A stretch of DNA of 64,000 bases from NCBI GenBank assembly GCA_022605405.1, contig JABYQQ010000001.1, forward strand, positions 496,001 through 560,000, given 5' to 3'. The DNA comes from Earliella scabrosa (Eukaryota > Basidiomycota > Agaricomycetes > Polyporales > Polyporaceae). This document shows positions 11,881 through 23,449 of this stretch, piece after piece. Below the pieces are notes generated by a model that searched no databases, was not told the origin of the DNA, and worked only from the letters and a program-made list of their open reading frames with translations. Within the stretch, counting starts at the first letter, position 1. Every line of letters starts with the position of its first letter. Made by a program: the position numbers and the translations under genes.

Positions 11881-12628
11881 AACCGCGGTCGGCTAAGGCT
11901 GTGGAGGCTGTATTGGTGAAGGGTGTATTGTTCTGCCTGCATAGATATACGAACGAGAGCTTCGAGACGGTGGCAGATCTGGCTTCGGGCGGTGGTGCGC
12001 CACCTCCGAGAGTTGGGACGTGCGGCGTGAGCTTCGCTCGATGATGCTCCCTAGGGTGCTGCGTAATTCACTGGCAAGACCGATGCATTCGGGATCGATG
12101 GTGAGCGCTCCGCGCTCTCCCTGGAAATGATCATCGTCATGGCCCACACGGTCAGTGACCCACCTTGTGTATAATGCAAGAGCGACCATCTGCGTGCCTC
12201 GAGCTGTTACTCCTTCGATTGATTCGTTCGAGACACTTGTGACGAGCAATGCTCAGATTGTCGTCCTCCCAACGCATCCGAAACGCACCTTCCTTCCGAC
12301 CTCGATCATGGGCTTGGGTGACACCGGTGACCCCGTCGGCAGTACTCAGTCCCTACGGCTCCCAGGCCGAGCGTCTCCCAGCCGAAACGGAGTTGCGCGG
12401 CGCTGTCCCTGTGCACGTCAAAGGCGCCGCAACTTGAAAAAGAGGACCGGAATAGGTATTGAGAGGATATAATGGTTCCATCACAGATGCTCAGCGTCGT
12501 CCTTGTCATGGGTTCATGTCCATCACCATCTCTCGCAGATGACTTCGCTCCCTAGTCGGAGGATCACATTCACGATAAGCATCGTGAGACGGCGACTCAA
12601 CGGCGAGGGCTGAACTCACCGACTGCCA
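11881..12628. other. Spacer between two tandem membrane-protein genes
   Basis: 748 bp between the start of copy A and the stop of copy B, both on the minus strand. It should hold the promoter of copy A and the 3' end of copy B. Several short frames exist on both strands but none shows a family motif. Confidence 0.35.
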
Positions 12629-14614
12629 CTAGGAACCAGCTTCACGACCGTCCCCCTGAGCCTGATGGAAGACACTCATGGCGAGTATCGTGGATTCACC
12701 CATGCCGACATCGCGCTCCCTGAGCGCATCTCTGCAGTTGAGGCTGCAGTTGCGGGTGGTTGAGTAGAGGGGAAACCAGGGCGGGAACAAGCCTGTAGTT
12801 CGAGAGCAAAGGAAACTCACAATACGAGGACGGACGAGACGTAGACTGTGAGTGATGGATCAGCGCAACTCTTGTGCCTCAGGCTCCCTAGTAGAGATGA
12901 GTCACTGGCCTTGTATTGTCGGGACAAAAGCAGTGTACGAATACGTCACTGGCAGGGCGACCAACTAGGACGTGCGCCATCAGTTAAATCGGAGCGCTTC
13001 AACTTGCAGTGGCAGGGCCCCCAGACTTACCAGTGCAACACACGTGAGGGACCCTAGACTGTGTGTTCACAATGAGCCATAGTTTGAAACCCCACTTTGA
13101 GGTCCGTGAATTCTCACCCAAAGAGCACTGCTGTAGTCGAGTAGAGTGAGTCTCGGTTGCGCCTGTGAAATATTTGGATCACCTTACATGCGCATAGCGC
13201 GTACCGGATGAGCGTGTCGACGATCGCATTCATCCTGCAGAAAAGAGGGACGTCAGAAATGTCCCACTGGCATACATTGTCATACGATCAAAGTGGCCCA
13301 CCGTCTGAAGGAGGAGCGACCGCGGTGTAGAAGACGGATCAAAGTGCCTGTCAGGACGAGATCCCTGACGAAATGCATGCCTATGATCAGCGCGTACAGA
13401 TGCCGTCCCTGAAAACAATGACAGCTAGCGAGTCTGATCACGGATAGCTGAGACGCACTCTGCAGCTCACCTCGACATGCGGAGTGTCTAGGCTGTACGC
13501 GCAGCGTCAGATTTCCGGATCAAGGTTTGCGAACAGAATTCTTTACCCCCCGAACCGGAACACTGCAATGTTTGGAATGCCACGTTACTGCTCACTCGAT
13601 CACCGAGACTGTTTGACTTCCGTACCGGCGGATGCAACTAGGATGCGCGGACAGAAGAGACTAGTAGTTAGACGGTCGCCGAACGTTACGGCAGGGTACG
13701 ATTTGCAAACCTATGTTGCCGATGATAAGACCGACCTGAATGCGGACTGGTGAGGATTTCACCCGGGGAAAATATCGATGCACTCACGACAAGAAGGACC
13801 GGTATCTTGCTACTCCTGTCGACTGTCGGCAGAATACATGATAGTCAGGATCCACACATGCCAACAATGGAGACAGCCACCTACAAAGGTAGACACGCCG
13901 AGCATAGAACCTAAAATGGCAGTCAACGCTTCTGAAGCAGGAAAAACAATCAGGGCGCCACACCCTTGAACCAGTAGTACTAAAATTTCCTATGCAACAT
14001 ATCGCGGTCAGCTCGACAATGAACCTGATCATCTGTTTTTGATCGTACCGACGGGATCCCTAGTTGAGTGTGTAGCGAGGTCGGCAGCCAAGTGTTGAGA
14101 GACGGGCTGGGGTCCCGATGGGATAGAATGAGCGCGAAATAGCTGCAAGAATTTCCGTGAGCTCGAAGGACTGCAACGCGAGGGTCCCGATCCGGCAACG
14201 GTGACGTACAAAATGCGCATGCAGGCTATGACGGAGACCGTGTCTATCAAGCTGAAAGTGTCCGCTGAGGAGCATGAGACGGTGTGGGTTAGAAACCTAC
14301 ACAAGCGCAACGATCTTGCGCAAGTTTCAATGAAAGCGCTATAGGACGAGTCTCTAGGTAGAACACTCACAAAGAGCTTGAGCTGAATCGCATCCTTGGC
14401 CGCGGCGAGGGTCCGGAAATATAGATACGTTTGGTGCAGAGTCACGCCATATATGCTGATCAGACGGCCATGAGCAGTCACTGGAAAATGCGCCATCATA
14501 CGAGCAGAAATGCACTTACGCAAGACTCGCGGTGACGCCAATGAAGAAGGGTCCTGCGCCGCCGTCTATCCATACTGAAGTCGATTGAGGTGATCCATTG
14601 GAAGAGGACATCAT
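12629..14614 (-). CDS. DUF6534-type multi-pass membrane protein, copy B
   Basis: Exon 1 (14614 or 14611 to 14520) gives MSSSNGSPQSTSVWIDGG then AGPFFIGVTASLA. Exon 2 (14455-14371) gives IYGVTLHQTYLYFRTLAAAK and DAIQLKLF. Further blocks are LIDTVSVIACMRI near 14240, YFALILSHRDPSPSLNTW near 14130, HFRFYARRVYLC near 13910, MHFVRDLVLTGTLIRLLHRG near 13350, and the last exon with LNCRDALRERDVGMG ending at 12629. This is the same block order as copy A, so a tandem duplication is clear. It is predicted to be an integral membrane protein with about seven helices; no substrate or role is known. As in copy A, the exon 2/3 phase is unresolved, so exon limits inside the span are approximate. Confidence 0.6.
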
Positions 14615-16222
14615 TTACAGTCGAGTGAGCTGATGGGCAAGGGTGTATCCGCTCGACAGACCTTTGGGGAGACAGTCGTCCATTGCACGGCAGGATCTTA
14701 TACGTGAGACTGGAAGTTGGAGCTTCTTCCTTCCGACCTGTGGCGGCGGCGTCGGCACGGGGTGGCTTCCGCACAGCGAGTCATACTATCAACCGAGACA
14801 AGCCTGCGCTCGCACCATATTGGCGTTACGTTGCCTGGGCCTTTTCTGTCTTGAACTCAGCTTGGTTGACGTTCAAATTGTTGTGCCTATGATAGTTGTC
14901 GGTGAACGACTCCTCAGGCTCTTACCTGTCTATCGATCTATGAACACCCCACAGTCACGAAAGAAGGTCCTGGCCATCGTCAAGGCTTCAACCACCGCAC
15001 GGGCTGCAATTTCTCTCTGTTTTCTGATGCAAGCATGAGATGAGTAAGGTGGCTGAGCTCCGGAGAGATTAAGTTCTTCCTTGGCCGGCTTCAAACGGCG
15101 CCGTGAAGACAAAACGGTAAACCGATTGCTGAGAAAATGAATGCAAGAGGTTCTTGCGGTAGTTACTAGGCATGTGAGTATGTGAGTGGGCTGGAGCTTA
15201 TGCGATAGCACCAGCGACGTGCCGGTCGTGAGCAAGAGTCTTCAACTTGAAGCTTGAAGTTCCGAAAGATCGGACTCTTCGGCAGGGTCGGGCCGGAGGT
15301 TGATGGCACAGCCACATGGACCTCGTGGCGTTGTCGCGTCGCGCTCAGAGCTCACGACAAGATTGCAGGGAGACTTGACCTCCGCCCACCTGCCGCTATC
15401 CTTGTTGCCAGTATGTGGCTTTGTGATTTGAGAGTGGGGAAGGTGAGTGTGAGTTAGAACGTCAACATTGCTGCAGGTTCATCCGAGTCGGTCTCACGAT
15501 GGCGAGTCCTCTAACAGTAGGTTTGTATATTCTGTCAGCGAAGAGAAGAGTACCTGATGTGTTGACCGTCATCATGATTTGGCCAGCGCCGCCGCGTGTA
15601 GGACGTTCGACCGCGTATCGTGGCTATGTTCCAGTCACGGCCATCTCGGATTATCGTGATGTATGTAACAAGGGCAGCTCCACCTGGTAATTGTGGTGCA
15701 AGGAGGCCAGTGAGGCTTCAAGGTCTTTCTGAGCATAAGTACTCACCGTGCCCCCTTCAGCTTCACGACCCGGGGTGCAATAGCCGGACATGATCAGAGC
15801 ATGTCGACACTGGACAGCACCGCATGCAGGCAGGCGCCGGGGTGGGAGATCGCAGGCATTTATAGCAGAGGCTGTCATTCGCCTGCTGTTGCACGCAAAG
15901 CAGCCCAGAATAGCCTGTGAACGAGGGCGGATTCCCAGCCTGGGCGTCTGCTGCTGCGCCTCCTCACATCACAAATAAAGGCCGTCGGTGCGTGTTCAGG
16001 CAGCCCTCCTTTCTGCCCCCATCATCTCACTCCGCCGCCTGCCTCAACGCTTCGTGCTCAGGACGCTGGACGTTTCGCCGGTGTTCATCACAAGACCGCA
16101 GGACAGGACCAAGATCGAACTGTTCGTCTCGAAGGACGTGTTCTTGAGCGCCAGACCCATCTGTCTAGACATATAACAGCCTTCGCATCTCGGACATCCC
16201 ACTCCCTCCCCTCTCGTCCACC
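14615..16222. other. Intergenic region with an unassigned minus-strand promoter-like site
   Basis: No gene could be completed here. On the minus strand, a TATA-like TATAAATG (about 15857-15864) is followed about 65 nt later by an ATG at 15792 that opens MSGYCTPGREAEGGT and then a GTGAGT donor. Downstream fragments on that strand, such as RRSSLPAIL near 15380, vaguely recall the neighbouring membrane-protein family, but I could not link them in frame. The final 300 bp should be the promoter of the GH16 gene at 16223. Confidence 0.3.
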
Positions 16223-19200
16223 ATGCACACACGCTCTAGCATCGCGTGTTCCCTCCTACTTGCCACGTCCCCTGCTCTGGCTGCATACCAGCTCGTCAAG
16301 AACTTTCAGGGCCAAAACTTTTTCGATGGGTGGGACTTTGCGGATGGCTTCGACAATACCACAAATGGTGCGCCCTTGTCCCAAAAACGGGATAACCGCT
16401 GATGAAAACAAGGAGATTGAACCCACCCCCGTCCACGCCGACTGAACCCACCCCCTCCGGAGGGACGTCCCAAATCGGGAGATTCCACACGTGCGCGGCC
16501 GGCACAGAGACAAGCACCCCTGCGAGGGAGACACCCCCTCCGGAGGGGTGGCTTCCTTTTGCGGACATTCTCAGAGCCCTCGGAAGTTCTGCCGGCCGCT
16601 TGCCGCTTGCGCCCATATATACTCCCCTCCTCTCTCTCCTCTCCTCGTCGACGCCCTCGACGCCGTCGTGCTGCTAGTACGTGTGTCTGTCTTGGTAGCC
16701 GTCCCCCGCCCGCGCGCCCTCGTGCCCGCCCCCACCTTCGCGCCAGCCCCCGCCCTCGCGCCCGTCGACCTCGGCCCTCGCGCCCACTGCCCTCAGCGCG
16801 CCCGCCGTCGTCTTCCTGCCCGCCCGCTCTCCCACTCTAGCTACCTCACGACCTGCGGCTCGCCGTACCGCGCGCGCGTCCCCTTCTCTTCCCCCTTCGT
16901 TCTCTCCTCATCGCCCTCTCGCCTTGGCGGCTGGCCGTCGTCACGTTCCTGCCGTGCACTCTCCTGTCTCCTCACCCTTGGGGTCCCCTCCTGCCCCTCT
17001 TTATCCTTTAGGTCTCCTGTTCCTTATAGGTTTGTAGTATGCTATACACTTCTGCCATACATGCTTTGACTGTGCGCCGCCTTCCTACCGTATTTGTCCC
17101 ACCAGTGTGTGACCTGTACAATTAGTTGTATGTAGCAGGTACTGAACCAATAACATTGCTGTTCAAATCTACTCGAGTGTATGACCGTCTCCATCTGATA
17201 TGACCACAACGACAGTGCTCTGTGTACAGGCTCACATGTCCGGCGTATCACCGCTCGTTGGTGCTCCTGTACTAGTGCATAGTAACTAGTTCGAGATTGC
17301 ATGCTCATGATTGTGTGCTACTGACGCCGCTTCCATATCATTCAAGACATAGGTGACAGGAAACCATTCACGACCATCATGAGTTCGAACCTTGAGACCA
17401 CTGGCAGATATTGTCGACGTCAAGCCGGAATACAGTATCGGTACAAAATGGCTCTGATTCCAGCACCCTGAGTCCTGACCGAAGCATTCAATACTCCACT
17501 GTATACAAGACGTTGCTTGACGCCTCTGACTCGCACCCGGAGTTCACGATGCACAATGAGAAATGGCTGTTTTGCCACTTGTGCACGCACCTGGCATGCG
17601 CACGAGGGACATCGACCCGGCGCTCTCAACGTGCGTGTACTATGCATCGATGCATGAATTGAATCAACTTCGAGTACCTATGACGTCCCACTGGGTTGCT
17701 ACCAGTATCATAGACCGAGTATGGACCTTGAATACGATGTCCGGTCGCTGTGTGGACAATAACGATGCCATCGTCTGGAGGATGTCACGGTATCCAATAT
17801 CCACCACTTCAGCACCGCTGTTGAAAGTCAATAGTACGATCAATATCAGTCGCACTGTCTTAGCACAAGGGCGTAGTCTCAAGTTTCATTGATGGAATGT
17901 TCAGGCAGAGTAAAATGATAGAACAGCAATATTCATTAACGTCTACAGTAAATCGTACATCGCAGGGTGCTACATGATCATATGAAAGAAGTAAAGGCAG
18001 CGTGCAGGCACCAACGCCAGCGGGTGGAGATACAGAGGGAGCGGGAGGGCCGATAGAGAGCGAGAGAAGAGGGAGCGAGAGCGAGAGGGCGAGGGCGAAG
18101 GCGAAGGCGAGACGACGGAGGGGGAGGAGACGGGGACATGCACGCGCGGTACGGCGAGCCGCAGGTCGTGAGGTAGCTAGAGTGGGAGAGCGGGCGGGCA
18201 GGAAGACGACGGCGGGCGCGCTGAGGGCAGTGGGCGCGAGGGCCGAGGTCGACGGGCGCGAGGGCGGGGGCTGGCGCGAAGGTGGGGGCGGGCACGAGGG
18301 CGCGCGGGCGGGGGACGGCTACCAAGACAGACACACGTACTAGCAGCACGACGGCGTCGAGGGCGTCGACGAGGAGAGGAGAGAGAGGAGGGGAGTATAT
18401 ATGGGCGCAAGCGGCAAGCGGCCGGCAGAACTTCCGAGGGCTCTGAGAATGTCCGCAAAAGGAAGCCACCCCTCCGGAGGGGGTGTCTCCCTCGCAGGGG
18501 TGCTTGTCTCTGTGCCGGCCGCGCACGTGTGGAATCTCCCGATTTGGGACGTCCCTCCGGAGGGGGTGGGTTCAGTCGGCGTGGACGGGGGTGGGTTCAA
18601 TCTCCTTGTTTTCATCAGCGGTTATCCCCCAAAAACGTTCATTGAAGCGCTAAGTCTGACGCCTGAAATTGTCCTTGGCCAGGCGCCGTGAACTGGCTGA
18701 ACCAGTCTGCCTCGACATCTGCTGGCCTCACCTCGATCAACAGCGATGGTCGTGTAATCATCAAGGTCGACGACACTACGAACCTCCCCAATGTCACGGT
18801 CGTCACCGACCAACAGAAGCGCGATTCCGTGCGTTCCTCCCTCTCATCTCCCTGGCTGGTCTTGTTGACTTGAGACGGGAACCCCCTCGCACGTCGACCT
18901 TCAGATCTCCATTAGCACGCACGAATTCTTCCCAATCGGAACCGTGTTCGTCTTCGACGCGAACCACATCCCCTTCGGATGCTCCGTCTGGCCCGCCTTC
19001 TGGACGCGCGGCCCGAATTGGCCTAACGGCGGCGAGATCGACATCCTCGAGACCGTGAACCTCATGCCCACGAACCAGATGGCGCTCCACACCCTCGACG
19101 GGTGCACCCAGCCGCAGGGCGTGCAGCAGTCCGGGACCGTCAAGGGCGCGAACTGCGCCGAGGGCGAGAACTCGCGCGTCGGGTGCGCGGTGCTCGACTC

Positions 19201-20126
19201 GCAGGACTCGAGCGTCGGACAGAAGTTCGCGGACGCGGGCGGAGGTGTCTGGGCGGCGCAGTTTGACACGACCGGGATCTTGTGAGTGCTCCCCGCCTTA
19301 GCGAGAGGGAATGTAGGTGCTGACGCGGCGTTCTTCTCTAGCGTTTGGTTCTGGAGCGTGAGTTTGGTGACTATATGCTATCCTCGAGCGCGATACTGAC
19401 CATCCCGTGCTACCCGCAGAGGAACGATGTCCCCGCCGACTTGCAGAGCGCGACCGGCGACTCGATCGACCCGACAACATGGGGCACCCCGTCCGCGGCG
19501 TGGCCCGCGGCCTCGTGCAACATCTCCAACTTCTTCACGCCCCAGCAGCTCGTCATCGACGTTACGCTTTGCGGCGACTTGTACGTACCCCCTCCGCCTC
19601 CGTCTGAACCCTCCACGTCCGTTCTGATCTGACATCGGCGCGCAGTGCTGGCCAGCCGAACGTCTACTCCAGCACCTGCGGCAAGCCCGGCGTGACCGTG
19701 GACCCGAACACCTGCGTACGTACTCCTCGTCGTTCCCTCTTCCTCTCCCTCCCGTCGCGTTTACCCTGGCTGACTTATTCTGGCTCTCGCTCGCGCGGAC
19801 AGTACATCGAGAATGTGAACGGGACGGGCACGAACTACGCGGACGCGTTCTTCGACATCAACTATGTCAAAGTCTTTGGCCTCACCGACGCCGTCCTCGA
19901 GCCGTCCATCGCGCCCGGCGGGACGACCGTGCTCGTGAGCGCGACCGCGTCCCCGACGGCGGGCAACACGAACACAAACGGGAGTGGAAGCGGGAGCGGG
20001 AATGGGAATGGGAATGGGGGTAGTGGGAGTGACGGGGGAAATGGCGCTGCTCGGGGTGTGCGGGTTGTTGGCGCGACGGTGGTCGGGGCGGGCGTTGTGG
20101 CGGCGTTTGCGTGGGCGTTGATGTGA
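16223..20126 (+). CDS. GPI-anchored GH16-family beta-glucanase, catalytic site intact, intron 1 invaded by a mobile element
   Basis: Seven exons: 16223-16367, 18683-18828, 18905-19281, 19342-19357, 19420-19580, 19646-19715, 19803-20126; 412 aa. Exons 1, 3, 4 and 5 have exactly the lengths found in the paralogue at 8036 (145, 377, 16, 161 nt). A signal peptide (MHTRSSIACSLLLATSPALA) precedes the GH16 domain, and the motif GEIDILE gives Glu141 as nucleophile and Glu146 as acid/base. The C-terminus has a Gly/Ser/Asn-rich spacer and a hydrophobic tail, as for GPI anchoring. All exons are open. The oddity is intron 1: it is 2,315 nt because a 2,240 bp inverted-repeat element sits in an ancestral intron of about 67 nt. 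Splice sites are untouched, but so long and foldable an intron may splice poorly in a fungus. Confidence 0.88.
16381..16388. repeat. Left 8 bp target-site duplication
   Basis: CCAAAAAC directly precedes the left end of the inverted-repeat element and recurs directly after its right end at 18629-18636. The related intron in the GH16 gene at 8036 also contains CCAAAAACG at the same relative place, which supports this as the ancestral target. Confidence 0.85.
16389..16874 (+). repeat. Left terminal inverted repeat
   Basis: About 486 bp, GC-rich, matching the reverse complement of 18142-18628 without visible differences. The boundary is where the two sequences diverge after CCGTACCGCGCG. Confidence 0.85.
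18142..18628 (-). repeat. Right terminal inverted repeat
   Basis: Reverse-complement partner of the left arm. It ends with CATCAGCGGTTATCCC and is followed by the second target duplication. Confidence 0.85.
18629..18636. repeat. Right 8 bp target-site duplication
   Basis: CCAAAAAC follows the right inverted repeat and equals the 8 bases before the left repeat. Confidence 0.85.
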
Positions 20127-20682
20127 GAGACGCATATGTGTGAGTGCTACGTTTGTTGAGCGATCTTGGACTTGGACACGACTTTACAGAACATATTGTT
20201 GTAATGGATCCGCATATTTGCTACGAGGATGATATCCCAGCGCGTGGCGATGGTGCAGCTCGAGAGGTTAAGCTTCAAGACTCGGAGGTACGAGTTTCAC
20301 GAGTCCGATGGACATCGCGACTGGGTGCCACGATAGGCGCAACTGCGCCTTTTCTAAACGCAGCGTGTCGTTGTCGCTTGCATAACACTTGGCCTCCGGA
20401 TCCTTCCACTAGGTTGCGTGTAGCTGCGTTTCGCGCTCACCACTGCCTCGTGTACGCGCGTCGGCGCTACCCAGGCGATGAAACGGTCACCTGACTGTTA
20501 CATAATCCGGATTCCGAACACTCCTCCCACCTCCGATTGGCGAACTTGAACTCGAACCAGACTCGAACCTCCGGCGAGTGAAGCTATTCAAGTTCAACAG
20601 TTTGACTCGTTTTGCTGTTGCCCAGCCACCGTCGTATTCACATCGACACAGTCCCTGCTAATCCTCCGACTCGCCAGTCCCG
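20127..20682. other. Spacer between GH16 gene and unknown-family copy 1
   Basis: No gene seen. Around 20484 the sequence ACGGTCACCTGACTGTTACA resembles the region upstream of copy 3 (about 24021), showing that the duplicated unit extends upstream of the coding part. Confidence 0.4.
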
Positions 20683-21609
20683 ATGTCGCTTGACTTGTAC
20701 AAGGTTCCTCGCGACCAGGTTGACGTGGAAGCCCTCGCGCAAGAGCTTGCTCGATATGTTCGCATTACCACCGAGGATACCGAGTTCCTCAGCTACGATC
20801 CTGCTCGTCGCGACGCCATCATCGCTGAGCTTTAACTAGCCCGGGGTCAAGTCAACTCCCTACGCGAATGAGTTTGTGACCGACGGTCAAGATCCTGACG
20901 AGTACCTGGGGCCCGCCAACGCTGCCATCGCGGAACTCACGCCGCCGAAGTCGCTCGAGGAGTGAGTGTGGCTTTAACATGTCGCTGCATTGACTGACGC
21001 TTCTCTCGTGGTAGTCGCGCCAAACGCATGCATATCGCATTTGGGGCTACGATGGTTTTTAGTCAGTTCAAGATTGCATATGCGCTACGAGATCATCCGG
21101 ACCTCGACCTCGAAGTAGAGAGGCGGCAAGCTGCGCTGTACGTACCACGTATACGTATCACATACTCAATGTGTCTTTGCATTGACGCTTTCTACTATCG
21201 CAGGATGGACGATTGGTTCAAGAACGAGTATCCGCGTCTCTTCCCTGACCGCGCCAAAGCAATGAAGGATCGCGCAAGCTGGACTCCGCCCAACGCTTCA
21301 AACACTGTCCAAGCATCTCTAGCAGCTGGTCGCTCTGCCCAGCCCAAGGTCATCTCCATTGACGATGTCTCACAATATCTGAACAAACCGGAGACGCTCC
21401 TGGGCAAGCGCTTCCTGCACTCGCCGCCTCAAGACCAGGAACAGGACTACAAGGGAACGTGGGAGATGGATTCCTACAGCGTGCGGATGAGCGAGGGACG
21501 CATCGACCACGAGTATCAGATCCTGCTAGAGGCGCTTGACGGAGCACCCTTGCCTATGGGTCGAGAGGACGCGCGTTTCCTCCTGACGCACTCTACGCAG
21601 GTTGCGTGA
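20683..21609 (+). pseudogene. Unknown-family gene, copy 1, frameshifted
   Basis: This copy is homologous throughout to the genes at 22095 and 24235. It starts MSLDLYKVPRDQVDVEALAQ and is open for 50 codons, then hits TAA at 20833-20835. Compared with copy 2 (CTTTACACCCAGCCC) it reads CTTTAACTAGCCC, a net loss of two bases that shifts the frame. The downstream exons are otherwise intact: DRAKRMHIAFGATMVF after the first intron, then MDDWFKNEYPRLFPDRAK, ending at 21609. From 21028 a 193-codon frame reads straight through intron 2 without stops, so a shortened product starting there cannot be excluded. Intron positions match the other copies. Confidence 0.78.
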
Positions 21610-22094
21610 ACAGCCTTTTCTCCTGTCCTCGCTCTGCCATGTTCTCCAATCTCGCATCCATCATTGCAAATTATTCGTGTTCTGTATGTGCCAGTGCCAT
21701 CCTCGTAAGTACGCATACATACTTCCATAGTACTTACGCAATCAAGCTTCCCCCGAGTCGACGGCCGAAAACACAGAGGTCCTGACCACTGACACTGGCA
21801 AATTATAAGATCAAATGAACGAAGCGGCCAGCTGGGTTTGCTCCTTGAAGTTGTTGGCGCTTGACGAAACCTTACTCTTACGTAATCTGAACAGACGCTA
21901 ATCAACCACCCCGTCGAACTTGAACTCAACGTTCGCGGCCTGAGGCAGATCCCTGGGCAGAACTAGCAGCATTGTGTACTGAGGCGTCACGCTTGAATCT
22001 GTCCTGGTCTTCCGGCCCCCACTCTATCCGCTGCATAGCCTCCGTCCCTGCTCATCCTCAGCCTTCAAGCTTCAAGCTTCAGGGGCCAGTTCCC
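21610..22094. other. Spacer between copies 1 and 2
   Basis: Non-coding. Its first 80 bp resemble the 3' flank of copy 2 (both contain TGTTCTCCAAT followed by CCATCAT). The end carries CTTCAAGCTTCAAGCTTC at 22063-22080, a short motif that recurs in the window. Confidence 0.4.
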
Positions 22095-23033
22095 ATGTCG
22101 CTCGACCTCTATAAACTCCCTCGCGAGCAAGTTGACGTGGAGGCCCTCGCGCAAGAGCTTGCTCGGTACCTTCGCATTACCACCGAGGATACCGAGTACC
22201 TCAGCTACGATCCTGCTCGTCGCGACGCCATCATCGCTGAGCTTTACACCCAGCCCGGGGTCAAGTCATCTCCCCACGCGAATGAGTTTGTGACCGATGG
22301 TCAAGATCCTGACGAGTACCTGGGGCCCGCCAACGCTGCCATTGCGGAACTCACACCGCCGAAGTCGCTGGAGGAGTGGGTGTGACCTTGACATATCACT
22401 GCCCCTATTGTATTGACTGACCCTCCCGTCTGCGTAGCCGAGCCAAACGAATGCATATCGCATTTGCAGCAATGATGGTTTTCAGTCAGTACAAGATCGC
22501 ATATGGCTTACTCGATCATCCGGACCTTGGTCTCGAATTAGTGAGACGGAAAACCGCCCTGTACGTGCCATAAGTACCGCGTTTGTGTCACTCGCACTCA
22601 CGCATTGCTGCCCCTTGCTGACCATCACAGGATGGACGAGTGGTATCAGAACGAATATCCTCGTCTCTTCCCTGACCGCGCCAAGGCATCGAAAGCTCAG
22701 GCAACACTGACTCTGCCCAACCGCGTACACGCCGTTCAGGCCCCTCCAGCGACTCGCTCTGCCAAGCCCGAGGCAATTTCCATGGACGACGTCTCAGAAT
22801 ACTTGAACAAACCAGAGCTGCTTCTAGGCAAGCGCTTCCAGCACTCGCCGCCTCAAGATCAGGAACAGGACTACAAGGGAACGTGGGAGATGGCTTCGTA
22901 CAGTGTGCGGATGGGCGAGGGACGCATCGAGCACGAGTATCAGATCTTGCTTGAGGTAGTCGATGGAGCGCCCTTGCCTATGGGCCGAGAGGAGGTCCGA
23001 TTCCTCCTGACGCACTCAACGCCGGTTCCGTGA
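22095..23033 (+). CDS. Unrecognised protein, tandem family copy 2
   Basis: Exons 22095-22375, 22438-22560 and 22631-23033; 268 aa. Introns are 62 and 70 nt and keep phase 2 at both junctions. The protein starts MSLDLYKLPREQVDVEALAQ and ends in a conserved block with LLGKRFQHSPPQDQEQDYKG and TWEMASYSVRMGEGRIEHEY, then PMGREEVRFLLTHSTPVP. There is no signal peptide and no transmembrane stretch, so a soluble intracellular protein is likely. I do not recognise the family and assign no function. It lies in a tandem array with a broken copy upstream and an intact one downstream, so copy-number change is recent. Conservation of three exons with intact frames in two of three copies argues for real coding function. 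Confidence 0.8.
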
Positions 23034-23449
23034 TCGTACACTCTATCCTCTCCTTCTACCCTGTTCTCCAATACTCCTTCCATCATCGCAATTTATTTAT
23101 GTGTTGCTTTGGATGTCCCCATCCTTCCTCCGATCTTGCTCTTCGACGCTCATATCTTCTACAGAGAAAGTCGTTTTCGCTGTGTTCTCCAGAATTTACT
23201 TTGTGGATGGCGTACTCATCTCGTCTTGCCCCACGCAAATCTATCCTGCGCCCTCCACGCTCGTCCATTCGATTTCTTCACACTTTACAACAATCCCACC
23301 GTTGAAGCCTCCACGTTTAGGCCGTGCAGGGTTAAGAGAGGGCGGCCTACAAGACGGTATGTATAATCTACCGTTTACTACGAGCGAGCGCATCAAGGGT
23401 GCTCTCCGTACATATCCTCACCAGTGGCCCACCGGAAAACGGATCTAGA
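23034..23449. other. Spacer between copy 2 and the GH16 remnant
   Basis: 416 bp holding the 3' flank of copy 2 and short frames without family motifs. No gene seen. Confidence 0.35.

Larger units (their letters stand above)
16389..18628. mobile_element. Non-autonomous foldback element with about 486 bp terminal inverted repeats
   Basis: The element begins GGGATAACCGCTGATGAAAA and ends with the exact reverse complement. The two arms, 16389-16874 and 18142-18628, appear identical: three overlapping reading frames of 91, 93 and about 128 codons translate the same from both ends. Identity breaks abruptly inside GCCGTACCGCGCG. The arms are GC-rich; the 1.27 kb centre is AT-richer and has no transposase-like frame. 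Palindromes of the form CCCCTCCGGAGGGG lie inside each arm (about 16451 and 16534, mirrored on the right) and may be subterminal binding sites. An 8 bp target duplication is the size made by hAT, P and KDZ transposases, so an element of one of these kinds elsewhere in the genome could mobilise it. Near-perfect arms suggest recent insertion. Confidence 0.88.

Noticed and set aside
16491..17069. 192-codon frame in the left arm of the mobile element
   Set aside because: It is a GC-driven frame inside the inverted repeat, with the same translation in the right arm; nothing resembles a transposase.
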